A stretch of DNA of 64,000 nucleotides from Lagopus muta (Eukaryota > Chordata > Aves > Galliformes > Phasianidae), in NCBI RefSeq assembly GCF_023343835.1, contig NC_064444.1, positions 8,485,219 to 8,549,218 of the forward strand, written 5' to 3'. The notes below the pieces were generated by a model that worked only from the letters and a program-made list of their open reading frames with translations, ran no database searches and was not told the origin of the DNA. Position numbers and translations under genes: made by a program. This document shows, piece by piece, positions 27,801 to 40,400 of the stretch (positions are counted from its first letter, which is position 1; every line of letters begins with the position of its first letter).

Positions 27801-30800
27801 ATCAATCAGACACTACAGATGAAAGTGACAGAACCATTCTTAGCAACAACTTACACGTAGGTCATGTTTAAGTGAGGAAACACCATTTCTCAACATTTAA
27901 GACAATGTATTTCTAGATGTCAAAAACACCTCATTAATTTTATCATCTGCAAAAGATGTTCGACTGGAACACCTGTGTAAATGAAGCCTGTTCACAGACT
28001 GCAGAATATTCAGTAGCTCCATAATCTCTCTTGACCAGTAATTTAGGACTGCAATGCTTACCAACAATTTGGACAGCCAACCAACAAAGTGCTTTCAGTC
28101 AGCAGCAAAATCAATGTTAAAAGCCACTTTCTTCTTCACATTTGCAATGTTAATATCAACATTTTCAGCAGGATTTTCTCAGTGCCTCTCCTCCCACCCA
28201 AATAAAAAAAAGTGTTTACTCTTATCTTAAACAGTAAAAAACACTGTTAAACTGTATTTGTAAGCAAATCAAGGTATCTTAAGATTCATCTGTTTGAAGC
28301 AAACAGGTTGCACAAAGATCACACTGTACAGACCAGCAGACTTCCATAAATTAACCTTGAGAGAACTTGCACATTTCTACAGTACAGAAAATCAACTCCT
28401 AGGATATGTATTACCTTGCCGGATCAGCTGTCTGAAGGCTTCTTTCTCTTTGTAACTTTTAGGCAACTGATCACTTTTCTAAATTTAAAAGCAAGACATT
28501 TGTATTAAAGATACTTACTAATATCTTCATTGCATACAGACTGCTAAATTCCACGAGTCTGACCAAGTTCACATACACTTATTTGTATTTTAATTAGTAA
28601 TATTTTTATTATTCCATCTTGCTACATACTACCAAAACAATAAGATAGTTTAGAACAGACAACTCTGTAGAAGTGGAAATACATAAAAGCTATAGAAATA
28701 GGCTAATAACTTGTCCAGTTTTGCATTATACCTCGTTGAACCATTTTGTTAGATACTTGGCAACAATCACAATCCATGGAGTGTGGCTGTGGTCCTGTAA
28801 TTGAAAAGCATAGAAACTACCGTCAAGCTTAGAAGACACAAATCACAAACTTACTTAAAATGTAAACTTTAATATCCACTACTTTAACTTTAAATATGCC
28901 ATGTTTCACATTTTCATTCTGGAATAACATTTCCTAAACACTGTAACACAAACTATTCTTTCTTTGTCTTAAGAAAGTGTGGCTGAGCTAAGTGAAACTT
29001 TTCTGAAGTGGAACTTCTACATGCACAAACAGCCACACTGCAAAGCTCTGCAGCAGAAAGGAAGTCATAATCTGTCTTCTAACAAACTGCCCATGAATGC
29101 TCTGTATTTCCTAAGATCTGCTCCTTGCTAGAGATTTAAATACAGGCAGTAACATTCGGGCCACACGACAAAAGCAGTGCCTTGTGACTGATTTACTGTC
29201 ACCTCTATTTAAGTAAGTCTCACCACCAAAAAAAAAATCTGCCAAGAGATATTCTCACAGAATCCCCCTCTGTGACAGCATGTCTTATGGAACACACTGC
29301 AAACCACAAACCAACCTTTTTGTCCATCTGATCCAAGTCATAAGACTGAATGTGCTCTGTCAGTTCTGGAAAAGGCTTGTCCAGCCTCAGATCTTCTAAT
29401 GCATTGTCAGGATGAGATTCAACAACTGTAAAAGAAGTTACACGATGTATTTCATTGTTTTATGCCCGACCTTCAACACAAACCTATACATCAAACGCAG
29501 TGCATCACCTGCTGGTTAGCTGCTTGATTCTCAAAGTTTTTTGTGTACATTAATTTTAATGTAATTGAAACCTATCTATTGCAGTTCATAGTTCCGATGA
29601 ATTTTTCCATAGTGTATTGGTAAGGAATTGCAAACCATGTGAAACTTAAAGAAATGCTGAATATCTCACAAGTTTTTGACCTTACATATGAAAAACAATC
29701 TCAAAAAAACCCCAATTCTCTAACCTGGATGTTCTTTGATGATGACTCTCATATAACCAACCAGTCCATAAGTCCTACAGATGAGCAAAGGAATGTTAAA
29801 ATTCCAGAGGAGTTCAGCTAAGCGTAGCACTGTACTGTAAGGAAAAAGACAATTTGTTTTTCAGATACACCAGAGAACAACAGTTAACTATGAAGTCAAC
29901 TCTTGCACAAGCTACATACGTCAAAAGCCTTCTATGAGAATTCCACCATCATGATTCTAACACACGTAATTCATTCCCTTACAGAAGGGGATTTCACGCA
30001 GGAATTTATCATAGCCTGATAATATGCTTATCCATTGTCTTATTTATTTTTAACTCCATTGTCACAAATGCTCTGAAGATTAATTAAGCAAAGAAAGGTC
30101 AATGAATAGTGGAAAAGACCTCTCCTACAGACATGCATAACTTCTACCGCTTTCTGGTAAGCAAGAGGGGTGGGAGGGCTGAGTATTAACAACTTTAGAT
30201 GATTCTTTACCTTTCTGATAGTTGTGTTGCAACCACTAAGTTAAATCGATTAAAGAAGGAAGGATCATTGTCTAGAAGGTTTTCTGGACTCTAAGCAGCA
30301 GAAAAAAAAACTGTCACAAAACATGATAAAAATTTCTGGTAACAAAGTATTTTCAACTTTTAATATAAGCCATGAAGCAAGCACTACAAAGTGGTGATGA
30401 AATTACAAAATAATGCTCAAATACACAGATCTAATTTCAGAAGTGTAAGACCTTCTTCGTAACTCTTTATCATGAACCTACTTAAACTACACACTGTATA
30501 GGCAACAGCTAGTTATTATTTCACAGTCATAATGCTGTAGCATCTAAGAAAAGATTAAATCCACAAATAATTGGGAAGAAAAAGAAAAACAAACCTCTTC
30601 CACAAAGTTTCCAGAAACATCACTATTCAATTCTTGCAGAAGCTCAGTAGCACTCTGGGCACGACTCTGTTCCGGAGCAAAGAAAACAAGTTTAGATGTT
30701 AGAAATGCCATTTATGTAGTACATAAGTACTACACTTGCTACATGGTAAAGAGATTTCTTCATAAACTAAGATATTCCAAGCTTTGTTTATCTGGAGAAA

Positions 30801-33269
30801 AAAAATACACTAGCCATAACAGTATACACTTGTTTGGCACCAGTGTCAGTGATATTTCGAAAACAAAACAACTGCAAAGCTATTTATGAACTTCCAGGTT
30901 TGTTGGAGCATTTTTGGAGTTACTCAAAGCTTTTTTGTACTCTCCTGTTCCACTGGTTTCAACCCCCCCACCCTCTGCTCTAAGCATTACTCCTTCAACC
31001 ACAATTCTCTTTCGCCTTAAACTTCCAAAGACATTCTCAACCAGATCTTAATTTATTCATTCAACCTTTCCAGAACTGAGTTTATCTTCTCACTTATGAA
31101 GAACTCAAAAACAAGCACAGGGAATTTTATCATACAGAGTTCTTTAACCTAATATGTACGTTTTGGGAATTACTCAGATCTGGAGTTAGGAGTACTTACT
31201 CAATACATTCGTTCTTCCAATAAACTTAGAGACATTTTTAAACGTTAAAAGTTACATCCTTACCTGACCAATGTGGCTTTTTTGAAGAAAGAAACTGAAA
31301 AGGAGACAAGAAAAAAACACAACACATGAATTTGTATTTCAAAGAAAAATAATATTAAAAGCCCCCTTCTGTACTGCAAAATATGTTGTTGACTCTCACA
31401 AACGAAGATCCCATTGAAGTCTGCTTTTCCCCTCACTGCCTTTGTTTTATTTTCCTCATGATCAGCTTATTAAGGAAAACTTTCACATAAGACAAGCCAA
31501 AGCCCCCCCAGAAGCCAGGATCATGCTGCAGATTCATTTTCACTAGACTCATTAAAGACTCATTAGTACTTATTTCTTCATGTAACAGAATATCCTTACC
31601 CCACAAGCAACCCCCTAGAAAGTCAGCTATGTGTAGCTATCTGCCTGAACTATAAGAGACACAATTAGTAAAGACAGATTATTTTTGGTGGGAATGCTCT
31701 GCAGATTCCTTATCCTATCCCCCAGCTGCATACCTTTGGAGCTATGAAACCTAACGAAGGATTATCAGTCATGGTTTCACTACAGCAAGCTAATGAAAAT
31801 ACATTTTGTCAACAAAATTACTATGGCACTGCAGAAGATAACCTCAACCACGCTGAGGTGAAAGCCAATCTTATTCATTTCTCAGCAACAGCTAACAAGT
31901 TATTTACAAACATTTCTGTAGTGAGCATACCATTGCCTTTATAAACCCAATGTATGAAGAAAATAGGGATGAAAACAGCAACTAAAGGAAAAAAGTTTAG
32001 CAGTAAATATCAAAGTGCTGATCACGCATTTGTCACAAACACTGGAAGCCATAGAAGACTTGGAGAAAAACACACAGGCTTAACAGCATAAATAATTTCA
32101 TATAATTTAAAGAGCACAAGGATGGAAAAACTTATGAAATCCCACACGTTCCTCATTTGCATACAAACAGTAACAAACCTACTTATTTCCAACGTCTTCT
32201 CCAGAGACCCGATTCCCATCCACAATTGTAAATGAACCAATACCTTGGTGGGAAAAAAAAAAAAGCATGACTAACTAGATATTACATGAACCTACCAGCC
32301 ACATCACTAAGCACGCACACAGCTGCTACTTACTCACCAGGTAGCACTAGATTCTTGAGTATTTCAGTTCCTGTAGCCGTTGCGTTTATCACACAAACAT
32401 GGGCTGCCTCTAAAGCTTCTTGTCCATGGTCACCCCACAGTCTACATTGGAATAAAAACATAAACATCCTGCAAGTGTTTCATTTCTGTTGGTAAAGTGA
32501 ATGCAAAGAAATGAATAAACAAATTAAAAAAAAAAAAATCAGCCACCACAAATGAAGGCTGGCGTACTGCTTCCCATCAGCCGTGGAGAAGGGCCAACCA
32601 GCACCAACTGAAATAAGCCTCCACTTTGAAAACTCACTGTGACAAACCTGAATATCTCTTAAAGAACAAAATCAGTCAGTGGCATTTCATTTTCTCCATC
32701 CTTTTCCCTTCATCATACAAACACACACCCGTTTTTCTACTGTAACACACTTTTAAGCCATGAGTATGGGTCAAAACACTCCTCAGCAAAAGTTGCTGTT
32801 GGAAAGAAACATTAAAACAGAACGCTTTTTTTTCATAGGTTCCTTTATAGAAAATACACTTCTACAGCCTGAGATGCTGGCAGACACAGGGTTGCACAGC
32901 AGCCGCGAAGCAGCTGCGGGGTGGAGGGGCAGCCAACGCCACGGCTTGCCTGGGGCACGTATGCAACCTCACGGCCGCCACGGGGACTCACAGCGGCACG
33001 GGGCCGACCCGAGCCCCTCCCGGCAGCCGGCCGGTCCCGCCGCGGCGCTCTCCGCCCATGGCTGCGGGGAGGCCGCCGCCGCCGGAAGACATGAGCGCGG
33101 CCCGAAGCGAAAGGCGAAGCCGGCACCGCAACAAGCGGCCCTCCGCGAGCGGGCTGAGGGCCGGCTGCGGGTACGGCAGCCCCGGCGGAGTCCCGAAGGC
33201 CCGGCCGCGCTACCTCAGCTGCCGGTCGTAGCGCTGCTCCTTGAGGCTGGCTCTGCCCGGCTGCGCCAT
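21658..33269 (-). CDS. NAE1: NEDD8-activating enzyme E1 regulatory subunit, complete, 20 coding exons
   Basis: NAE1 (APPBP1) pairs with UBA3 to adenylate NEDD8 for cullin neddylation; the catalytic cysteine is on UBA3. Coding exons: 33214-33269, 32338-32441, 32183-32243, 31264-31294, 30595-30666, 30211-30290, 29725-29834, 29316-29425, 28732-28794, 28415-28478, 27307-27398, 26662-26721, 26437-26570, 25906-25981, 25523-25562, 24460-24546, 23370-23462, 22863-22977, 22742-22791 and 21658-21767. All phases join, giving 535 aa against 534 in human. The start [19 protein letters not shown] and the end [11 protein letters not shown] match the family ends. The ThiF-like pseudo-adenylation fold is clear ([53 protein letters not shown]), as is the insert [20 protein letters not shown]. 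Exon 4 is a 31-nt microexon. The last intron acceptor carries a 33-nt T run. No break was seen. Confidence 0.98.
21773..21805 (-). repeat. 33-nt homopolymer A (T on the coding strand), in the NAE1 last-intron acceptor
   Basis: On the minus strand the run is T33 followed by aatag and the final NAE1 exon, so it serves as the polypyrimidine tract. Such a run is expected to vary in length between individuals and to be error-prone in sequencing. Confidence 0.9.
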
Positions 33270-33330
33270 GGCCGCACGCTCCTCCCAGCGGGCGCTGCGC
33301 AGGCGCAGCGGGACCGTGGGGCGGGGCGGC
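32870..33330 (-). promoter_or_regulatory. NAE1: CpG-island promoter of NAE1
   Basis: A GC/CpG-rich block surrounds the first NAE1 coding exon (ATG at 33269, G at -3). No TATA box was seen, which is typical of a housekeeping promoter. Long open frames on both strands here (32760-33489) are composition artefacts. Confidence 0.8.
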
Positions 33331-33820
33331 CTGAGGAGCCCTAAGCGCGCCACTGTGCTTTCTCACCGCCATGTAGGCGGTGGGGCTGTGAGGCTTTTGT
33401 GGCGTCTGGTCCCTCGGGTACCCGCCGTCACACAGTCCCAGGGACGTGTTGTCAAGACAGCTTGCACTGCTGCAGTCATTGCTTATCAATAGGCGGACAG
33501 TAAAACCCCAAATCTGCTGTGCTTGTACCTCTATGTACTTCTCTTACAAAATCTTTTCCATATAAGATCAATCTCAGCACAAGGACAAGACTGACACACC
33601 TGCCAACGTTTCTGTCAGTTCCGAGCAGCCCTAGCGCCGTGCCTGGCTCCGGCTCCGTCAGCCCACACGGGCCATCACACTGCCCAGCACTACACTTGGT
33701 CTGCTGTTTACCCCTGGCATACAGCATGCAGCAGTGCAATTGTAACGCAGAGCTATAAGCTTTGCAGATGACATTTTAACACAGCATGGTGCTTCCTCTT
33801 TTCTTTTCCCATACGCTGTG

Positions 33821-33836
33821 CCCCCCCCCCCCCCCC
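33821..33836 (+). repeat. C16 homopolymer
   Basis: Sixteen consecutive C residues. Long C runs can form i-motif/G-quadruplex structures and are often mis-sized in assemblies. Confidence 0.9.
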
Positions 33837-36784
33837 AAATTCCTTCTTATCGGGCTCTGTGTTGGCTCTCACAGTAAATCCTTCCTCCTGTTGACACTTG
33901 AGGAACTGCTGGAATATTTAGTGGGAACAGTCTGTCTTCCTAAACCAAAAATTGGCTCGTTCTGTACCTGCTGACTGCTATAATTACATGGCCTCCACTG
34001 GTCAGGCCATAAATTATAAGAATTACCCTTTCACACTTAGTTCCCTGTTTCTGGCATAAGGCAGCCACATACGTATGGCTTTAAAAGCCAAAGACAAGTT
34101 ACAGCAAAAATGGTGTGTGGAGGCTGGGGGCTCCCCAGAACCAGGCACCACTTCCTCTTTTCTGCCCCACCTTGCCCAGTATCATCTCAGTATGACACCC
34201 ATTAGGAAACTGGCAGCATTGGTAATGGCAATATAAGAAGAGAGATGAGCTGTCTGGATAAACCAGATACTCTCAAGAACCTGAGGTGTAGGCAAGCTCT
34301 GGAGTGATGAATGTTTTAACGCTTCATCTGCTCCTATCTACTGTATTCCAAAGGCTCTGGGGTGAGCAGCCTGTGTCCAAACTGATTGTATTCCTGTCAT
34401 ATTTTGTTCAAAAGCAATGACGCATATCTACTAAATTAAGAAGGCACATGTCAGGTTGTTCAAATGTGTGTTGCCACCATTAAAGATGCTCAGCAAAGAG
34501 AATTGCCAAGTTATGCAAGCAAATGCTCTTGGAGTACCCTTCAGCCATTCACTTTGGAACACAGTGACTTTTCTTCCTTTTATGTTTCCTGAAACAGAGC
34601 TCCATCGCTCTACAGTGACACAGTAATATCTACTAAAAGCATTGTCCCCGAGTGACACAATCTCCTTCTGTGAATGTTTCCCAATGACACCAGATCTGTG
34701 TCATAGAGACAGCTCACCTTAAAAAATCAGTTTCTCAAATCTTCAAAGTTTTATGTGTTCAATTACAATTTGGCAACCTAATTTCCTTGTAGCTTTTTGA
34801 CAGTAATGGTTAGTACTTACATAGCAATTTCAATAATGGGACCTCAAATTATTTGAAAACAAAAACAAAAACAACTATTCTGTATTTGGGAACAGGAAAT
34901 GCAAAGTGTCAGTAGTTTGGTATGACAATGCAGTGACAGGTTTAGAAGAAGAACCCATGTATTTGTCCTAGGCTGCTGCACTGCTCATCCATCATTGCTT
35001 CTCTTTTCAAGAGGAATAAAATGCTAACTGTGAAGGCTGAGGAAAGACAGAATTATTCTTTTGAGACCTCTTAAAACTTTTCACCATGGTGGATGGAATT
35101 CTGCCTTCCTGTCATTCACTGCTGAGCAGAAAGTTTTGAGGTATAGTCAGAATGTGCAGGAAATCTGTGGAAATCACAGGTACCTCATTTTTAGCTTCTC
35201 AATGGAGAAATCTACCCATTAAACATCTACCACTCTCTGCTTCTCAGTTCCTTAAGTTGGATTTAATCAGAGTGATGTAATTATCACTGGTACAAACTAG
35301 TACTATTGAGACCATAATTTGATTACTACTGCAACTTTGAAAGTGACAAATGATATGCTCAGGGCAGTGAAAATCCACAATTAGAGGCAGTCAGTGTCAA
35401 CAGGAATTGGGATTAAAGAATAATCTGGTATCTGTATATGCAGCGTATCATCCTGGCCTTAAGGAAAAGTTAATTTTTGCCTCCATTAAGAAAAAAAGAA
35501 GAAAAAAAGATGAGGGAAACACATTAAGTACTGCGTATATAAACAAATATATACTAGAGATATGGCTATCTTTATACCTATTATTTCATTCAGGCTGTTT
35601 CTATCTTTCATGCACTGTCACTCCTCTTTTCACCTTTTCTAAGTCAGCTCTTTACACCCCACTTAGCAGAGTCCACTTCCTGTCATGTTGTCAGCATGTT
35701 TTCTCTTTTCTCATTGTTTTCCCTTTGAAATACACATCTTTAGTGCTTTTGAATGTGAAGACATAAAAGGTGAAGTGTTGAGTGGTATCAAACACACATA
35801 CACGTTAGGCCACTTTGATGCACTGTGCCCTGAGAGCGTAATTTGGGCCTCAGTTTTCAAGTTCCTCTTGAATGAAGTGCTCCTTGTCTAAAATACAGTT
35901 TTCCTCTGGCCTCTGCTTCACTAAGGTGCAAAATTCTTCTTGCGTTTCTTTTCACTGGCAGGTTGATTTCCCCACCACATCTATTTGCTATTTGCCTGAC
36001 TGACCCTGCCTACATCTGGTTGCTGAATCAGAGCCACACCAGAAGAATGAGAAGCATCATAGTTTTCTCCCAGCTGCTTTGTCCTCGTAAGCAGCCGAGC
36101 TTTTAACCCAGTGCCAGGGCAGCAGGACGAGTGCAGGCCATGTACTGCACAGAGACACCTGCAGGGTCAGCACCTGCTGCCTGCCTGCTCTGCTCAGGGA
36201 CCTCAGCACATCACACAAGTTAAACAGAAGTAAATGGAGGAGTGGATCTGAGTAAGTCATTGTAAAACTGCCATGTGGATACCTTTACAGCATCTCTTAT
36301 TGAGTGATTTAGCCCGAACCCGTAAATCTCAGAGGTTTTAAAGCTGACTCTCTCAGAAAGCTCCTGAAAAAGGAAATGTATTGCTACGAGGCAGTACAAG
36401 AATAGAAAAAAAAAAATGCTTAAAATGCTTTCATTGATTTTTTTCCCATTTTCTTCATTGCATAATAGAAGGATCCCTATCTGTGTGCTCCTGTCTTTAT
36501 GAAAATCAATATTGTATTTATAAAATGCTGCCTTAACAGATGGTATCTCCTTAGATCTAATGAAATTGCTACCAAGGAACCATGTTTCTTATTACAAAAC
36601 TGTTCCAAGAGCTTTTAAAATACAGACTGTGCATCTCCTTGTAGCTCTGTAGCTAGATGCAGGCAACTAGTGGGTTACAGCACATCACTGATTCACAGCT
36701 CATCTCCTTTCCCTAGTCTGCCAGGGTGTTTCCTAATAGAAGTACACTATTTACATTCTTGTCCTTTAAAGGGTTTCTATGTTA

Positions 36785-36806
36785 AACAACAACAACAACA
36801 ACAAAA
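36785..36806 (+). repeat. (AAC)n microsatellite
   Basis: About seven AAC units in the intergenic DNA upstream of CA7. Confidence 0.85.
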
Positions 36807-37340
36807 CAGATTGCCAGTTTATCTTAAATTGGTCTGGTACTGCCTTGCTTAAGTGTAGCACAAATCACTTTTTTGAGATGAGAATGTTCTCCATCTCATC
36901 TAAGCACAGCTTCCAAAGCTGTAGTTACAAATAACTGGCAACATCTGTCATTCTTTTGCAGCTGGAGAGAGTAAGAACAGACAGGCAGAAGCCAGGTGAT
37001 GTTCGTCCCTGCAGAACACAGGAGAAATGGGCAGTTCCCATTGCAATCTGCACATTACCATGCCCAATGCTCAGAGCAAGCTATTGCTTCCTTATGCAGA
37101 ATGAGTAAAAACTGCTCCTTTTCCCCAGATTTAATTCCCAAACATTCGTTCTAGTTCCCCCCGGACGATCTTGGTTCCTCCTTAAGCCCTTGGTCCAGCG
37201 ACCCGGGTTTTGCCCTTTCCTTTCCCTGCACTGTGTTAGCACAAGGAGGAGCGGGAAAAACTTGGCTGTTCCCATCCTGCCGGAGCTGCTCGGGCTGCTC
37301 TGCGTCTTTAAGGGGCTGACCCGATCCCCCGGTGAGCCAT

Positions 37341-37346
37341 TATAAA
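37341..37346 (+). promoter_or_regulatory. CA7: CA7 TATA box
   Basis: TATAAA lies 68 bp before the CA7 ATG, which places the transcription start near 37370 and gives a 5' UTR of about 40 nt. A focused TATA promoter fits the tissue-restricted expression known for CA7, in contrast to the CpG-island genes around it. Confidence 0.7.
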
Positions 37347-37408
37347 GGCAGGTAAGCAGCAGTGCTTGGCAAAGAGTTGAGAGCTCAGCGGGGTGCGGCT
37401 GTCCCGTT

Positions 37409-40400
37409 ATGACTGGCCACCACAGTTGGGGATATGGGCAGGATGACGGTAGGTTATAGCATTTCCGTGCTGCATCTTTCTGTCTTCCCCCATTCGTTTT
37501 GTTTCTGGAACTGCTGCCTGAGTCCTGCAGAGCTGCCTGCATCTCTACGTCTGCAAGCATCAAGTATAAACAGCAGCTAGTTAATTACTGGGTTGATGAT
37601 AGGTTGCCTGCAGAAGGTGGTATCTGAAAGATGCACAAACTTATTCCTGCTGCCTTTTGTTATTGCATTTATCCCTCCTAAATAGAGGGAAGCAGTGCTG
37701 AGCAGTTTTATCCTCAGGCTGCAGATATTACAGATGGGTCCTTTTCCAAAAGGCTGCTATGAAAATGATTAACTGTCTGTCTTTCTGAAAGCATTTCTTA
37801 GAAGACTTAGTAGAGCAGTAATAGATCTTCTGATGCTGTGAAGTTGTTGAAATGTGATATCTAGGCTTCTAAAGTGAATAAAATCACGTATGTATTTCTG
37901 GAGCATGGATAAATTGCACAGATCAGTATCGGAGATCTCTTATTGAACAAATTGTGCTTTCTGATTTGGCAGTCTTTAATTTAGTCATCCTCCCTTGCTT
38001 CCCACCTACAGAACTGTGTGTCAGAGTGAGAGGATGTGTGAAACTACTGAAAGATTTGTACGACAGTGTCTCATGCCACCTGTACCTTTGCAGAGCATGA
38101 TGGCTGAATGACTGCTGTTGTCCAATAGCCCATCTTTTGCATAACCTCCAGGAGCCCCTCTCTTTCTCTGTTAGGCTCCTGGCAGCAGCTATTCTACTGC
38201 TAGTTGGTCCAAAACCAACTTCACCTGAACACCGAGTGAAGCTGCATAGTGCCAGTGGGTGCCATTACATATTTAGACAACTAGGTGCTATTAATAAAGC
38301 CACACATATTAATGCAAAGCTTATAAGAAGCAAATGATGTTGTCTAATCTTGTGTAACAGCATTTAAACTCCGATCTTTACAGGCAGGTTGATGAAAACA
38401 TACTATTGAATAAGTCTAACTTTTCAGAAAATCTTGAAGGTAGGAGGCTAGTAGATCACTGAATTACTCTCAAAGAGGGTGTGCTTACTAAAATAAAACA
38501 AAAAAGTCAGTTTGTGGAATTAGGTGAGAATGCCGCCATTTAAAAAAATAATAGTAATCTTTGGGATCTTCAAGTGAAATTGTTAGTTTTTGTATTTCCT
38601 CAATATGAGCAGTGGAAGCATGGAATTGCTTCCTGCACTACTGAAGTGGAAAAAAAGGGGTCAGAAGTAATTGTTTTATACATAGAGGCTTTTATTATCT
38701 CAAACAGCATGATGGTGTTCCAGCCCTGCCAGGAGAGAGCAAAGTTACTAAATTGGTCTTTCACCCTGCTCTATTGGGTTCAGTAAGTCCAGAAGTGTTA
38801 ATTACCACACTGTACTTCTTGCTCAGGGCAGAAAGATATTGTAATGGGCATGAGTGAAGAATGAAGCTGCTCCAAAGATTTACTGCCATCCTAAAATGAC
38901 TTCAAAAATAACTGCACAGTCAGTAGCAAAGAGATTGAGTCATCTGCATCTAATTTGAATCACAGGAGCTTTTACATTATCTTCCCTAGGAAGAATTAAA
39001 TGCTGCTCCTTTGAGGGAGTGCATGTGTACCTACAAGCGTGCTTACATCTGCACACACCTTGGGAGGACTTCGGATCACCTTAAAAATGTAATTACTGAC
39101 TCCACAGAAGATTAGTGGTGCAAGTAAATGAAGGCGCAGCAGTCTGTTAATGTGCTCTGGCTTCCCCAGTGTATTTGGTATAACATGCTTCAATCCCCCA
39201 TCTAGTTGCACACTGTGCTAATAAAAACACAAAACTCAGAATTTAAATGAGCTTGTCAAATGCCAAACTTTCAAGTCACTCCTGCTCAGCAAGCTTTACT
39301 TCAAGCCTCATGAAATCCTGAAATAATTGTGTGTGTGTGTAGTAGGAAGAAAATAATGTGCTCTCTTTTCTTTGGTTTTGAAGGACCTGCAGAGTGGCAC
39401 AAGTCTTATCCTATTGCCCGAGGGAACCGTCAGTCACCCATTGATATAATCTCTGCAAAAGCAGTCTATGACCCGAAGCTGATGCCACTTGTTATCTCCT
39501 ACGAGTCCTGCACATCTCTCAACATCTCCAACAATGGCCATTCAGTTATGGTTGAGTTTGAAGATATTGATGACAAGACAGGTGAGACTAATGCATAACC
39601 AGCTACCTTGGAACGACATGTTATGGTTTAGAGAGAGAAACAATGAAGCACATCCTCTATAGTATACTTTATACAACTTATAGTTTCACTTTAGAACAAA
39701 GTATGCAAACAAAACCATTTATACTTTGTTTGCTTGAGCATTAGTCCTTATCTTCATTTGAGTCTCTCTAACAGCACTAAATACCTCACAGCTGAATAGT
39801 TTCTGTATTAGGAAGAGCATTTGTATTGGGAAAATGTTTGTTTGGAGGGGTTCCTTTTATATAGGGATTATCAGTTTGTTGGAGAGGGAATCCATGCAGA
39901 TCTCCAGCACTGCTAGGCCACAGCCAGCAGGACAGCAGGTACGTACTGCTCAGTGCACTGCTTCCACGACAGTCCGCACTGGGATGCTAGTGCTGTCTGG
40001 CTCACTCCCCAGTTTACATCCACAAGGCCGGATAAGGAAGAGGATTATCAGAGATGAGGTCGTACAGTGTAGCCATCATAACTGTACTGCACTAGACCTA
40101 TTTTTATCTGGACCAGTCATTATCTATTAGCTTGTGTTTTCTTTTCTTACTGCCTCGTAGCAGTACAACTTGTTTAGAAATTGCAGTCTTCAGCTTATTT
40201 TGATTTGGCTGCAGCTTGTGGATGTTGCCATTGTGTATATATATATATATATTTTCTCTAACTCTTGGCAAAAATAGAAATGAGATTACTTCTATTAATT
40301 CTACATCCATGGTAAGCCTTGCTTTTGCATCTGAGAGGGGAAGGAAGGAGGCCAACAAATGCAGCATTGGAATGGAGACAAAGTATCTCTGATAAATAGA

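Larger units (their letters stand above)
33331..37340. other. Intergenic region between divergent NAE1 and CA7
   Basis: About 4 kb with no supported exon. It contains a 16-nt C run at 33821-33836 and an (AAC)n microsatellite near 36785-36806. No transposon was recognised. Confidence 0.7.

Noticed and set aside
32760-33489. Long open frames on both strands over the NAE1 promoter
   Set aside because: They overlap the NAE1 first exon antisense and out of frame, and are low-complexity GC-rich artefacts.
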